Assembly: GCA_019454045.1 (NCBI GenBank)
Contig: SKCR01029095.1
Span: forward strand, 248,001 to 312,000
DNA length: 64,000 bases
Direction of reading: 5' to 3'
Origin: Zanthoxylum bungeanum
Lineage: Eukaryota > Streptophyta > Magnoliopsida > Sapindales > Rutaceae
Translations under genes and position numbers: made by a program
Shown here: one piece after another, positions 1 through 13,100 of the stretch
How positions within the stretch are numbered: the stretch's first letter is position 1
Layout of the letters: every line of letters starts with the position of its first letter
The notes under the pieces: model-generated
Databases searched by the model: none
Told to the model about the DNA's origin: nothing
Seen by the model: the letters and a program-made list of their open reading frames with translations, nothing else

Positions 1-26
1 AACGCACAAAACTCACGGCTCAGTCA

Positions 27-1980
27 GTGCTATGTGCTTTCCTCGGTTATTCTATACACCATAAAGGTTATCTCTTTTATGATCCAATTCTGCGTCGTAT
101 TCGAGTTTCTAGAAATGTGATATTTTTGGAAAATCAATATTTTTTTCCAACTCACCAAGATCTTCTTTCTCCTGCATTTTCTACTCTGCCTTTGTTTACT
201 AATCCTTTTGCAGATCAAGTTCCTTCTAAGCCACTCCTAGTGTATCGCAGACGCAACACCATATCAAACCAGACCTCCGCACCTCCCAAGCCCCCTCAAG
301 GTTACTCCCCGACTGCTGATCCTGTTCTAACAACTGCACCTACTCCTCTCAGAAATAGTACTCGGGTACATAGACCCTCAGATAGGTTTGGTTTCACTCA
401 TCATTTATCCTTTACAGCCACATTGTCTTCTATTCCTATTCTATCATCTTATAAACAGGCAATGGAGCATGATTGTTGGCGGAACACTATTGAAACAGAA
501 TTTCTTGCACTTGAAGAAAACCAGACCTGGGATGTTGTTCCATGTCCCCCAAACATGAAACCCCTTGGCAGTAAGTTGGTGTTTTCTATTAAGCTTCACT
601 CTGATGGATCTATAGACCGTTACAAAGCTCGATTGGTGGTTCTTGGCAACAAGCAAGAGTATGGCCTAGACTACGATGAAACATTCGCTCCAGTAGCCAA
701 GATGACCACCGTGAGAACCATACTAGCTCTTGTTGCATCTCAATCATGGTCTTTACATCAAATGGATGTCAAGAATGCATTCCTACACGGTGATCTCAAG
801 GAGGAAGTTTACATGAAACTTCCCACCGGTATGACTACTTCCTCTCCTAATGATGTTTGCAAACTAAAACGCTCTTTGTACGATTTGAAGCAGGCACCGA
901 GAGTATGGTTTGAAAAGTTCCGATCCACTTTCTTTGGCTTTTCATTCACTCAAAGTCGGTATGACTCCTCCCTTTTCATACAACGGAGTGACGGACATCT
1001 AAGGGCATAGTTCTCCTCCTTGTTTATGTGGACGGCATCGTGATCACAGGTTCCAACATGGCAGCTCTATCTGAGACTCAACAATTGCTGCATTCTACTT
1101 TCCACATGAAAGATCTTGGCCAGCTCACCTACTTCTTAAGGTTAGAAGTGCATCATCATCCACAAGGCATCTTCTTGAATCAGTACAAGTATATTCAGGA
1201 TCTAGTTCAGTTAGCCGGACTCACAGACACTACTTCAGTAGACACTCCCATGGAAATTAATGTGAAATATCGACGTGACGAAGGGGAACTTCTTCAGAAT
1301 CCTACTTTCTATCGAAAGCTGGTTGGTAGTTTTATCTATCCAACCATCACACGACCAGACATCTCTTATGTGGTTCACACCGTCAGCAAATTCATGCAAG
1401 CACCTCGCATCTCCACCTATCCGCAGTCAAACGCATCATTTGATACATCCTTGGCACACCCAGTTATGCCTTATTCTTCCCAACTGGTTCTTCACTCCAA
1501 CTACAAGCCTACAGTGATGCTGATTGGGCTGGTTGCCCAGACACCAGGAAATCTATTATTGGATGGTGTATGTTTCTTGGTAGTGCCCTTATCTCCTGGA
1601 AATGCAAGAAACAAGATTTTGTCTCCAAGTCATCTACTGAAGCAGAGTACCGCGCCATGTCTGTCGCATGCTCTGAGATCATTTGGCTGCGTGGTCTCCT
1701 AATAGAGCTTGGATTTCCTCAAGTTCAACCAACTCCACTACGTGCTGACAACACTAGTGCCATTCAAATTGCTGCCAACCCTGTTTACCATGAACGCACG
1801 AAACAAATAGATGTAGACTGCCACTCCATCCGAGAGGCCTATGACCGCCGAGTTATCACCCTCCCACATATCTCCACCAATCTACAGATCGCTGACATCT
1901 TCACCAAACCCATGACACGTCAGCGCCACATTTTCCTTGTTCGTAAATTGACGCTTGTCGATTTACCAACATCAATTTGA
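27..1980 (+). pseudogene. copia A pol fragment: integrase end, reverse transcriptase, RNase H
   Basis: The first frame (27-1010) holds the integrase C-terminal region ([11 protein letters not shown], typical of copia), a proline/serine linker, then reverse transcriptase with [21 protein letters not shown] and [11 protein letters not shown] one-base frameshift near 998 ends it early. Translation resumes in another frame with the catalytic box reading YVDG instead of the family YVDD (about 1027-1038), then PTITRPDISYVVHTVSKFM. A second shift near 1412 and a return near 1515 precede RNase H (ISWKCKKQDFVSKSSTEAEYRAM, 1590-1660; ADNTSAIQIA), ending at TGA 1978-1980. The changed YVDD box and the shifts make it non-functional as it stands. 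Confidence 0.85.
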
Positions 1981-2249
1981 GGGGGGATGTCAAAGGAATA
2001 AACGGGCCATTTAAAGCCAGCAGATTTTATGCCTTGTACAGCTTTGACAGCTATTTTCTATAGTTGGAAATCTTTTATTATTTCCTTAGTTACGATATAT
2101 ATTAGCTGTAATGTATCTTTACACAGATTTGTATATGGTAGTTTAGCTATGTATAGGGCTGGAAATCAGTCTGTAATCTTTCTATATAATGGGAATTCTC
2201 CACCGAGGGAAGACAAATCTTTTGCTCAAAAGCAGTCTTTAAGTTATCA
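1979..2249 (+). repeat. polypurine tract and 3' LTR of copia A
   Basis: A purine run (gaggggggat) follows the pol stop directly and is followed by TGTCAAAGG at 1988, the usual start of a copia LTR. The LTR would end with CA at 2249, after which element B's coding sequence resumes. It is about 262 bp. The other LTR is outside the window. Confidence 0.7.
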
Positions 2250-2251
2250 CT

Positions 2252-5200
2252 AAGGAGGTCGATGGGCTTTACTATTTCGAAAGTGAACCTAGTCCTTCAA
2301 CTAATCTATCTCACATACACGTAAGTACCTCCAACCAAGAGATAATGCTTTGGCACAATAGACTAGGCCATCCAAATTTTTCATACCTAAAAAAGTTGCT
2401 TCCCACTTTGTTTAAGAATAAGAATCTTCATGATTTTCAATGTGAGGTTTGCGAGTTATCTAAACACCATCGAGTTCATTTTCCCACACAGACCTATAAA
2501 GAATCACAACCTTTTTCTCTTATTCATAGTGATATTTGGGGACCATCGCGTATCAATAATGTTTCTGGGGCTAAATGGTTCATTACATTCATCGATGATC
2601 ATACTCGTGTGTGTTGGGTTTATCTGCTCAAGGAAAAATCTGAGGCAGCAAATACCTTTCAAAATTTTCATAAGATGATTAAAACTCAATTCCAAGCCAA
2701 TCTTCAAGTCATTCGGACTGATAATGGAAGAGAGTATTATTCATCAATTCTTGGTTCCTATCTTACCGAACATGGGATTGTACATCACTCTTCTTGTGTA
2801 GATACACCCCAACAAAATGGGATAGCAGAGAGAAAAAATAAACACCTTCTTGAGGTAACGAGAGCTATAATGTTCACCAATGGGGTTCCAAAATCTTTCT
2901 GGGGGAGGCAGTTCTTACAGCTACTTATCTTATCAATAGAATGCCATCAATGGTTTTAAATTTTAAAGCACCACTTGATATTCTTAAAGAAATGTATCCA
3001 TCATCCAAAATATTTTGTTCTCTTCCACCTAAAATTTTTGGGTGTGTTGCATTTGTTCATGTACATAACCATAATAGAGGGAAATTAGATCCAAGAGCTC
3101 TCAGGTGTGTTTTTTTGGGTTATTCTCCTACTCAAAAGGATTGCAAATGCTATCATCCTCAACCTAAAAAGTTCTTTGTGTCAATGGACGGTACTTTCTT
3201 TGAAAACATCTCATTCTTTCCAAAAATACCTCTTCAGGGGGAGAATATTTAAGGTGAAGATCATTTTTGGAATATTTGTTCTACTTTAACTCCAGAAGTT
3301 CCTATCGTTATTGAGTCTCTCATTGCCTCCGAGTTCATTATTCCTCCAATTCCTATTATTCCAAAACCGTCAATTGTCCAGGAACCATCTACTGTTCATA
3401 AGTCTCATGTGGGTCAATCTCATGCTCCATCCACCATTTATAGTTCTCAACCTTCACCTCCAGATCCTATCACCCCACTTACGTGTGTACAAGATGAAAA
3501 CCTTGAACTAAAGGTTTACTCAAGAGGTAACAAGTCACAACTTCCTCAGCATTTTCAATCACCTCAACCTGTCACAGAGACTCTAGAAAACACAGGTAAG
3601 TCTAATACTTCTCAAAATCACCTTGATTTTACTGATTTTTCTGATCTTGATGTTCCAATTGCCCATAGGAAAGGTATTAGATCTTGTACTATGCATCCTA
3701 TTTCTAATTTCATTTCCTACCAAAAGTTGTCTCCACATTTTAGAGCCTTTACTACTAATTTGTCTTCTTGTGACCCTATTCCAAAGACTATACATGAAGC
3801 TCTTAGCATTCCAAAATGGAAAGAGGTTGTTCATGCAGAAATGAAGGCGTTGGAAAAAAATAATACATGGAACCTTGACGATCTTCCACCAGGAAAAAGG
3901 CCAGTCGGATGTAAATGGGTGTTTACAATCAAACATAAGGCCGGTGGGACAGTTGAGAGATATAAGGCGAGACTTGTTGAAAAATGATACACAAAGACTT
4001 ACGGAGTTGACTATCAAGAAACCTTTGCTCCTATAGCCAAGATGAACTCAATTCGAGTTCTATTATCTCTTGCAGCAAATCTAGGCTGGCATCTTGAGCA
4101 GCTTGATGTAAAAAATGCATTCTTGCACGGGAATTTAGAAGAGGAGGTGTACATGGAGTTGCCGTCTGGTTCTCATGATATGTTTGGCAGAAAAAAGGTG
4201 TGAAAGTTGAAAAAGTCATTGTATGGACTAAAACAGTCACCTCGCACTTGGTTTGAGAAGTTTACTAGAGCAATTCGTCGATTTAAGTATACTCAAAGTC
4301 AAGGAGACCATACCTTGTTCTTTAAGCACTCTAAAGATGGGAAGATCACTGTTTTGATTGTTTATGTGAATGACATCATTGTTCCTGGAAATGATTTTGA
4401 CGAAATAAGAAGCCTTAAAAGAATGCTCGCTGAAGAATTTGAGATTAAGGATTTGGGAAAACTAAGATACTTTTTGGGAATAGAGGTTGCAAGATCAAGT
4501 AAATGAATATTTCTCTCACAAAGGAAGTATGTTCTAGACCTTCTCCAAGAGGCTGGTATGTTAGGTTGCAAACCATCAGATACTCCGATTGACCCTAATC
4601 AAAATTTGGAACCACCAGATATTCCGATTGACCCTAATCAAAATTTGGGGGCTACAGTTAAGAGTGGTCCAGTTGACAAGGGTCAATACCAAAGATTGGT
4701 AGGAAATTTGATATACTTGTCTCATGCTAGGCCAGATATTGCATTTGTTGTTAGTGCAGTGAGTCAATTTATGCATTCCCCATGTGAAGTACATAAAGAG
4801 GCAGTTTTGAAAATTATAAGATATTTGAAAGGCATCCCTGGAAAAGGTTTACTCTTCTCAAAGAATTATCATCTTCAAGTAGAGGGATATACAGATGCTG
4901 ATTGGGCAGGTTCAAGTATAGACAGAAGATCCACATCTGGATATTGCACGTTTATTGGAGGAAATCTCGTCACTTGGAGAAGTAAAAAACAATCAGTAGT
5001 AGCTCGATCTAGTGCCGAGGCTGAGTTCAGATCAATGGCTCAAGGAATTTGTGAATTGATGTGGTTGAAGACATTACTGAAGGAATTGCAGGTTTCTCGA
5101 ATAGATATAATGAAACTCTATAGTGACAACAAAGCTGCTATTAGCATTACTCATAATCCAGTTCAACATGACAGGACTAAACATGTTGAAGTGGATAGAC

Positions 5201-5358
5201 ACTTTATCAAGGAGAAGATAGAAAATGGTCAAATCTGTATTCCTTTTGTTACCAGCAAAGAACAGTTAGCAGATATATTTACCAAAGGGCTACCGAGACC
5301 TAATTTTCTATCATGGGTTAGCAAGCTGGGAATGATAAATATCTTTGAACCAGCATGA
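2252..5358 (+). pseudogene. copia B pol: GAG-pre-integrase, integrase, reverse transcriptase, RNase H
   Basis: GAG-pre-integrase is seen as MLWHNRLGHPNFSYL near 2345. The integrase core shows FIDDHTR, RTDNGREY and AERKNKHLLE, so the three acidic residues are present. A one-base loss in a G run near 2903 shifts the frame. In-frame stops occur at 3250-3252 (TAA), 3985-3987 (TGA), 4201-4203 (TGA) and 4504-4506 (TGA). The reverse transcriptase box reads YVND (about 4363-4374) in place of YVDD, a lost catalytic aspartate. A direct repeat of about 39 bp encodes PIDPNQNL twice (4586-4650). RNase H (4860-5330) is open, with GYTDADWAGSS and ARSSAEAEFRSM. The copy is dead. Confidence 0.9.
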
Positions 5359-5574
5359 GGGGGAGTGTGGAAAATAATTGTAAGAGTGACGGTAGGAGAT
5401 TATGTTAGAATTTCTAAGATATGATTGTGCAATCCCCCTAGATATGATTGCACAATCATTGTAATTATGAGTAGATTTAGATTTCATATTAATCTTAGTC
5501 TTATGCCTATATAAGGTCATATTCCTTGTATAGTTTGAATTAATTCTAATAAAGAACATTTAGTTTTTTCAACA
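5357..5574 (+). repeat. polypurine tract and 3' LTR of copia B
   Basis: The tract gagggggag lies next to the RNase H stop, followed by TGTGGAAAATAATTG at 5366. The LTR is short (about 209 bp), contains a TATA-like stretch (tatataagg, near 5508) and ends in TTCAACA at 5574. Confidence 0.75.
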
Positions 5575-5780
5575 TTATTTATTAGATAAAATTACGTATG
5601 TTTGACCAATCAACCCACTCTTTGACTGGTTAAAGGCGGCGCTTGGGCGAGTTGAACTACCATAATGCCTTGCCTCGCCTACCGCATTTGATAACATAGA
5701 ATCTACTCCTTAACAAAGACATAAAAATAAACAATGGAACTTTATGTGCTCAAGGAATGTAGTAAATAGATTCCCTATAC
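5575..5780. other. residual intron/flank between copia B and the oxidoreductase gene
   Basis: About 200 bp separate the copia LTR from the last visible exon. On the minus strand it begins with a good splice donor (GTATAGG). No coding sequence resembling the expected final exon of the gene is seen here. Confidence 0.6.
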
Positions 5781-8290
5781 CTATTCCATGAGAATACCAG
5801 TACTGCATCCGTTTCTTCAGTAGAACAGCTGTAGCTACAGGAAGCCCGGCTGCTAGTCCATAATGATCTGCCAATGCTGCTGTCTCACCCTTAAATAAAG
5901 ATGTAAATAAAATCATTAATTGCTATTGTGGAAACATTCAGGGATGTAGCACCCAAAACATTCTATAAAGAAACAATAATGAACCTTTCATTTCTTACAT
6001 GAAGTGTCATATAATGTCCACCCCTCTTCAAAAAATTGACACCTAATCTTTCAGTCTCCGGTGAACCAATAGTGTCCAAAACTGCATCAAACTTCCCCCT
6101 TATTGCCAATTCAATGTCCTGAGATTAAAAGATGATTGCAAATGGGTTAGAAAAACAAATTCTAAACATTATCTAGATAAGGAATCTAAATTATCGAACA
6201 GCTGAAAAGTATAGGAATAGGATGAAGCAAATCAATGTTGATCATATCATCACCTCAGCAGAATAGTCAACAGCTTGCTCAGCCCCAGCTGCCAGTACTC
6301 GGTCTATACTTTTGCTTCCACAAGTAGCAGTAACATAACACCCTGCAGCTACTGAAAACTGTAATGCAGCAAAACCCACTGCTCCTCCACCACCCAGAAC
6401 TAATAACCTTTGCCTGCAGAGATGAGAATAACAAAGAGCAAATAATTTACGAAAAAATTACCCTTTAAACATACAGATTCTTTAAGATTTCATCAACTTC
6501 AAAAAAACAAAGAAAAGAAAAAAAGAAACAACGTAGGGATAAATAATTTTTAAGGTTAACGTGGGGACCACTGATGCTGAAATTAGACATGATGCACTTA
6601 AAACATGACAGTGAAGGATTCATAAGTTGCCATTAATTTTGTATCATATACCTATCATATAGGTTCTGAAAGGTTGCTCAACGTTATTGTTATGGACAGG
6701 CCAGAAAAGTTTATAAGCAAATACCAGCAAGGGGCAGTACACAGGAGTTTTAAATGAAGGAAATAGACAGGAACAGAATTCTTAATCATGAATGTCGTTA
6801 GAGACAAGCAGCAAAAAAAAAAACTGACACGTTACAAAATTATTGGTATCCCACCATAAAATTAAGCAAAGATTAAAAAAAAAAAAATTGGAAGCCAGAC
6901 ACCCACACAGAAAACAACTTGATGCAACTTCATTGCAGCATCAGTAAAAATTAAATGCAAGGATTTAATTACAGAAACGAAAAACAAAAGAAAACCATAG
7001 TTTGGAGCAGCAAAATCAACATACCCTTCAGTTATCCTAGCAGTACTTTTTAGAGCACGCCATGCAGTCAGTGCAGCAAAAGGAATTGCGCTTGCTTCCT
7101 ATAGAAGCACACGAAACCATTTAAGATCATAATCTACAAGGAAAAGGCAATTAACAAAAGAGAAAAACAGTTCTTAATCATTCAGGTAAAATATAACTTG
7201 TAAAAGTAATAGTTCTCAAGTTAATCAAAAGGACAACCGGGCTCCACATTTGGTGCCAAATATTATGCAACTTGCCCGTGGTTAATACAGAGAGCAGTAA
7301 AAGATAATTAACGAAATAAATCCCACATCCATAAAAGAAAAACCATAAGCTACAAACACTAGTATGAAACATAAATTCAGCAAAAGATAAATAAATAAAT
7401 AAAATAATACTTACCACATGAGTAACTGATGCAGGCTTCGTAGTGAGTTCATCTTCTGACAGAACTGCATAGTCAGCATAAGTACCCCTCACAGCAGTTG
7501 GGTGCAATGCACCAAACACTTCTTGCCCCACAGTCAGCGATCTAACTGAAGCTCCAACAGCTGCAACTTCACCACTAATATCACGACCCAAAATGATAGG
7601 GAGAAGAGGTTCAAATATCGAACGACCATAGCCTGATCGCATCTGAAAGAATTCATTTCAAATATAAGACAAATTATGATTCCAAGCCTGGATGAATGTC
7701 TCCACACAGAAATTTCGAGATCAGAAGAAAACCTTAAACTAAGGTCAAGCTAGTAACTGATGTGCTTCTCCTAAATTTTGACTCGCTTATACTTGCCTGC
7801 GCTAGTGATTTCATTTCGACGAAAACCTCAAACCCAAAATCACATACAATCGTTTCCTAGAGGACAAAGCTTTTAATTTATTTAAAGCGGAACAGGATCC
7901 AATGATTGATTTTCAGAATAAATGCTAAATATTTATGATCATCAATTCACAGATAACAAAACACATTATTCAATAAACATTACATTAAAATCAGGATTAA
8001 ATTAACAAATGAAAACCAAAACATTCATTTTCATATTATTATTGAGCAAAAACAAAGCAATAATATTGACTCACTCTTGTATCGAGTGGATTGATAGATA
8101 CAGCTCGGGTACGAACGAGGACGTCATGGGGCTTCAGATCCGGAACCTCGACATTGGGACGGATCTCGAGCACATCCGGCCCGCCGAAACGCGGCAGCAC
8201 CACAGCCCTGCAGCTGGTCACCATGAACCGAATGAAACGTAACGAACTAACCGAATAGTTAACATTCTTGTGGGCTTTTAGGATTTCCAT
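5781..8290 (-). CDS. RTN4IP1-like NAD(P)H quinone oxidoreductase (zinc-less MDR family), last exon missing
   Basis: Six exons can be read on the minus strand: 8290-8075, 7642-7415, 7098-7025, 6413-6254, 6118-5999 and 5889-5781. All have GT-AG borders and phases that join cleanly without frameshift (about 269 codons). The start ATG at 8290 precedes a short basic N-terminal segment that could be organellar. The GroES-like domain holds LVRTRAVSINPLDTR, GRDISGEVAAVG and YADYAVLSEDEL. The Rossmann nucleotide-binding loop is GGGGAVGFAALQ. Animal RTN4IP1 is a mitochondrial NAD(P)H oxidoreductase linked to coenzyme Q; a plant homologue of this kind is AT3G15090. The last visible exon ends at YWYSHGI with a phase-1 donor, where the family continues for roughly 60-70 residues. 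That exon is absent between here and copia B, so it lies beyond the retrotransposons or is lost. Confidence 0.85.
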
Positions 8291-10133
8291 TCTTGTGTTT
8301 TTGTTTCTTGTTTAGGTGTTTGTTATCAGTGCTGAGGTGAGAGGGTTTTGTTGGTTTTGAGTTCAACTTCCAAGGAATGCGAAACGTGGGACTCTGTTAC
8401 GTGTTTGTGTTTTGTCCGCAGAGAAGGAAATTCTTCTACGTGGCATGCTTGCATTAATTCTCCACTTTTTTTTTCACTAGGAAATATTATAAGATTTGAG
8501 TAAATAAAATTCGTTAATATCTTTTCTGAAAGAGAATTTGGTAAAACTAATCAAAAAAATTGTAGGCATAAGATTGGAGTTTTGAGAAAACGATCATTTT
8601 TTAAGTAGCATTCGGAAGTCTACAAGAAAATTCTTTTTTTATTTTTTATTTATTTATTTAAAATTTTGGATATCTGAAGCAATAATTTTATATCTCCGAA
8701 GTTTAAAATTATAAAGACCGAAGTCTCTGAAGTGTTCAAATAATACGATAAAAATATCCAAATTATCAATCAAGATTTAGGAAATCCGAACTTTTCTCCG
8801 AAATTACTTAAGAATCTGAAGTTTTTTCTGAACTTTCACCGAAATCTGAATTTATCTATGAAGTTATGACTGATGCTGTTCCTTATTATTTCATGGATTG
8901 CACGGATTATTATTAGGACATATACAATAGATATAGAAGATATTATAAGATATGAATATATTCGATTTATTACGCGAGATGGGATGAGAAAACATGTAGG
9001 ATTGAAAAGCACATGTTATTATTAAGGAGAGCATGCGAGAATAACATTTTCAAAAATCTTTAATCAATACTTGTACAGATACATGGTTGTACATTAAATA
9101 TTTGAATTTGAAACAGGATAAGTAGCCATTAAAATTAATCTGTAAAGTTGGTAGGCAGTAGTAGAAGCACCCGTTTGTTTAGGTGTCGTTGAGGGCTTGA
9201 CATCTCCACTGAATTATAAGTTTCACATAAGCCATATTGAAGACATTGCCACCAGACCAGGATGATATAACTTATAAGAGAGAGAACCACTATAAGCTTT
9301 TAACAGTAATAAAAATGTGATTAGGATGCAAATAAAAATTAACCTAGGATTTTATCTGTTTCGTTTAACTTTAAGTCAGGTGATTTGCCGGCGAGATTTC
9401 TAAATTTTAAAAAAAAAAAATTTAATAAATAAAAAATCTAACCTGGATTTCTTCAAACATCTACCAAGCGAAAAATCTTCCCCATCTTATTCCCTCTCCT
9501 ACTTCCCCTTCAACCAAATCCACCGGACAAGCGATAAAATGAAACCTCAATAACAATGCCAAAGAGGTCATGAAGTTCTTTAATCAAAAAAAGGACCATT
9601 CCCTTTTCCCTACTGCCTTATAATTAAATGTGAATAATTGGTATTTCACCACTAATCATTAGCCCTAATCATATCAAAACCAATTATCAAGTCACTGAAT
9701 CCAAACAAAAAACAAAAAACAAAAAAAAAAAAAAACAAATCCAAAAGAAAACATAAGGAGTATAATTGAAACACCAAACCCTAGACATCAATCAATAATA
9801 AAATGATGAAGAACAATGTTAACAGTAAGACTAGCACCGCAAAGAAAGGAATTCTATATATATATATATATAACGTAAAGCTTATAAAATAAAATCTACA
9901 TGTATGAATTCAAAATTATTATATTAATGTTTAGAATAGAAACATTTTTTCTTTTGTAAATAAGAGCACATTTGATATATCGTAAATCAAAATCAAATGA
10001 ATTACAAAGAAAACTTGAACGCAAATACCAAACATAAAAATTAAGCATAACAAACATGTAATTAATAATACAAAAGCTAATATTTTCATAGCAGCTTCCA
10101 AAAAATTCAACAGATATACAAGCAAAAGTATTG
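8291..10133. other. intergenic region between the oxidoreductase start and the REX4 end
   Basis: The oxidoreductase promoter must lie in the left part and the REX4 3' UTR in the right part; no clear promoter element was recognised. About 8640-8890 is low-complexity and full of short CTGAAGTT-like units. An (AT)n microsatellite lies near 9856-9872. A-rich runs occur near 9405-9425 and 9705-9740. No coding region is supported. Confidence 0.5.
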
Positions 10134-13100
10134 CTAAGATGCAGCAGTTATAGCAGGTTTGATATTCAAAGCATCTTTCAACTTTGGTTTCTTTTTTGGC
10201 TTTCGTTTCTTCTGCTTCTGTTCAAGTCTTGTTTGATCCTTGACACTTCTCTCCCATTGTTTTCTGTGTTTCATATATAGCAGCATTGCAGCACGAGCAT
10301 CGTCTATCTGAAATGATTTATAAACATTAAGACAGTCGTATTCTAGAAACTAGAAAAGAATTGAGGGGAGATGAAATAAAACTAATAGATAAACAAAGAT
10401 AAAATAAGAGCTTTTTGCAGAAGTAACTGTTTTAGCATTTTATCAACCGTCGGAGATAACATGACAGCTTCTGTAGCAGCTTAATCATCAAGAAACATTA
10501 TGTTATCTTGAAAATGTAGTTTTTATATATTTGAAATAACACTATCAACTTCAATCATTAGGAAGCCTGTCAAATATCAGTGTCTAGACTCCTGAGTCAT
10601 GACTAGTAGCCTTACCCCTATAACTATCTGGCTGTAGTTATTGTATGGCAGAAAAGACTACACTATGAATCTGAAAATCAACCTCACAGAAATAATCCAG
10701 CAATAAAGTCAAAAACTCACAGGGCAGTGCTCCCCATTCTGGATCTCAACAGCAAGAATCTCAGCTGCAAGATGCCGAAGTGCCTTTCTACGACCATCCC
10801 TGCATTGCACCACACAGGTTATTAGGACATATCATAAATATGAATATTAAAATCAATAACACAGCAAAAATTAGTCCTAATGCAGCCAAGGGGGAACCGC
10901 TACTTTAAGAATGGTGGATACTCTGAGGTATCTCGCAAGTCCTTCTTTGAATGTGTTAGTAGCAATGCCTGTCCAAAAAGAAACATGCATAAAAATCTCA
11001 TGTTCACCCTCCAAACAACCAACCAGAAGAAAAACTAGATAAGAAAAACCTTCAGATCATTGTGCAAGGCATGGCCAGCAAGAATCCTTCCTTCAATCAA
11101 TTCTGCCACTTTCTTCTGAACTGTCGGGAAATCCTTTGCTGCAGACACATAAAACCATGCACAAAATGTTCTATGACAGTCAATGCACTTTCAAAGATGA
11201 TAGCCTCATGACTAGTATTTAATACATTAACCCCTGTTGTCTAATTACACCAACAATTTCCATATTAATAAATATTTCCATGAAAAACATGCCATAAAAA
11301 GTAGAGGCTAATACATAGCAAACATGATTTCCCATGAACTATTAGTTTACAACCTGAAAATGGCCCACAGCACATGCAGTGCTCTCAACTCTCAAGTGTA
11401 AAACTTAAAAAAAAAAAACAGCAAAAGCAAAGATAATATTGACCTTTCCTTAGGTCTCTGGGTCGAATACCACTAATTTTTGTACGGAAGTCAACAACAC
11501 GTTCCACTGGGCGCACAAACTCATCATATATGACATTCCCCCACTTATTTACCTGCCATTAAGTGAATACTTGAGCGATCAATGCCCTTTAAAAAAATAT
11601 ACATAAATGTAAACTTGCAATCAAGAAGTTTAAAATTTTATAAGTCATGGATGAAATCTGTATTGAAGATTATATAATATCATATTAATTCATTCTTGAT
11701 CACACAACTCTCATAAGACCTGTATCCTAAAGGCAACAAGGGGAAGATCCGGTCACATGAAAATCAAACTAGACCCGGAAAACAGCTACCTGCTACCGTC
11801 AAACATAGAAAATAGCTCATTGAAAAATGCAATATGTTGAAAGCTCAATGTACATTGAACTTGTTGAATGTCATGTCAACCACCACAACCGGGAAAAAAT
11901 TAAAACATAAATCAAAGGTCATTTTATACAAAGAGAACATACTTCTTCCTACTAATAAATAATTCAACCAATGAATGCTTAAAATCAATTACCACAGATC
12001 CTATCAGAAACACCACCATTTCACATTGCATAGGTAAACAATTAAGAAATAACAGAGCAAGAACTGATAAATACCAGTGTAACTCTTCCAAGAGCACTTT
12101 TATTTCCCTGACTGACGCCAACCATTTCACAATCCATAGCAACCACATCTGTCAAACTGTCAAATTGTTAAAGTGTTAGGCTTCAACACATTCAGAACAC
12201 AGGTAAACAATTTAACCATAACAAATTGTTAAACATCATGGAGTAATATGAACTGTATTAGATCAGATATTAGTAGCTGACCTCTTAACTCTATGGTTTA
12301 TCCCCCTATAGCTCTGCAGACAACTACTATAATAGATTAAGGTACAGTTTTTTGTTTTTTATTTTTTTAATCAGATAAGTATAATCCTGGCTCTCCAAAT
12401 ATGAAGCTCCAATTTTATTCCTTACAAAAGGAAAAAAATAAAATAAAATGATTTCAATTCAAAATGTAAAAATTCATCTAAATTCAACTATGACCAACGC
12501 AATTTAAAACCTACAGTAGAATATGAGCAAATCTTTTAATTCATAATTTGTTTAACACTTATCATAATGGGTTCTTGAAAGAAGCAAGAGTTTGTTTGAG
12601 CTGGTTGAACCATTTAGAACTTTTTAATCATGAGAGTTTTCTATTTCTGGAATAAAACAAAACTATGAATCCAAATAATTCACTTCACAATTGAACTGAT
12701 TAATTTGCAGAATTCTGAAGCATGCTCCATTTGGTCACTGAACATACCTTTTGTCACTAAATATTTATCCGGAAAAAAAAATGAAAAGACTACAACTTGT
12801 AACATTATCTCATTGAAGCACAAGTAAAACTTTAAATTTAACCTTTTCCTAATACCTAAATCTAATTTTTCCTGTCACCCAAGTGATGAAAATTTCTAAA
12901 CTGGATCTTGTCAAGTCCTTCCTTCCCCTATGTATCACACTGTTTTTGTTCCATTACTAAGTTATTGTCATTACTTTTCTAGAAGCAGTCTACTGACCAA
13001 CATAATTTGATCATTATGCTCCCCTCTGTTGGAGCCAAATTGATGAAAAATATCCAAGTCCCTCACAATCACAAATGCCACCACGTAGTGAATGGAAATA

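Larger units (their letters stand above)
1..2249 (+). mobile_element. Ty1/copia element A, 3' part (pol remnant plus 3' LTR)
   Basis: This is the 3' portion of a copia retrotransposon that begins upstream of the window. In order it shows the end of the integrase, reverse transcriptase, RNase H, a purine tract (1979-1987) and an LTR. Immediately after the LTR the sequence continues inside another copia reading frame (element B), so A appears to have inserted into B between its protease and GAG-pre-integrase regions. The 5' half is outside the window, so the TSD cannot be checked; bases 2250-2254 (ctaag) are the predicted right copy. The identity is clear from the domains. The exact right boundary is inferred from a TG...CA LTR. 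Confidence 0.85.
2250..5574 (+). mobile_element. Ty1/copia element B, 3' part
   Basis: This copia element runs from the GAG-pre-integrase region to its 3' LTR. Its 5' part (LTR, gag, protease) should lie left of nested element A, beyond the window. The 3' LTR starts at 5366 and ends with CA at about 5574. To the right lies the last visible intron of the oxidoreductase gene, so B inserted within or just beyond that gene. No left flank is available for a TSD test. Confidence 0.85.

Noticed and set aside
7178..7642. 154-codon frame as one oxidoreductase exon
   Set aside because: A good donor at 7414 ends the conserved exon; the remainder is intron read-through.
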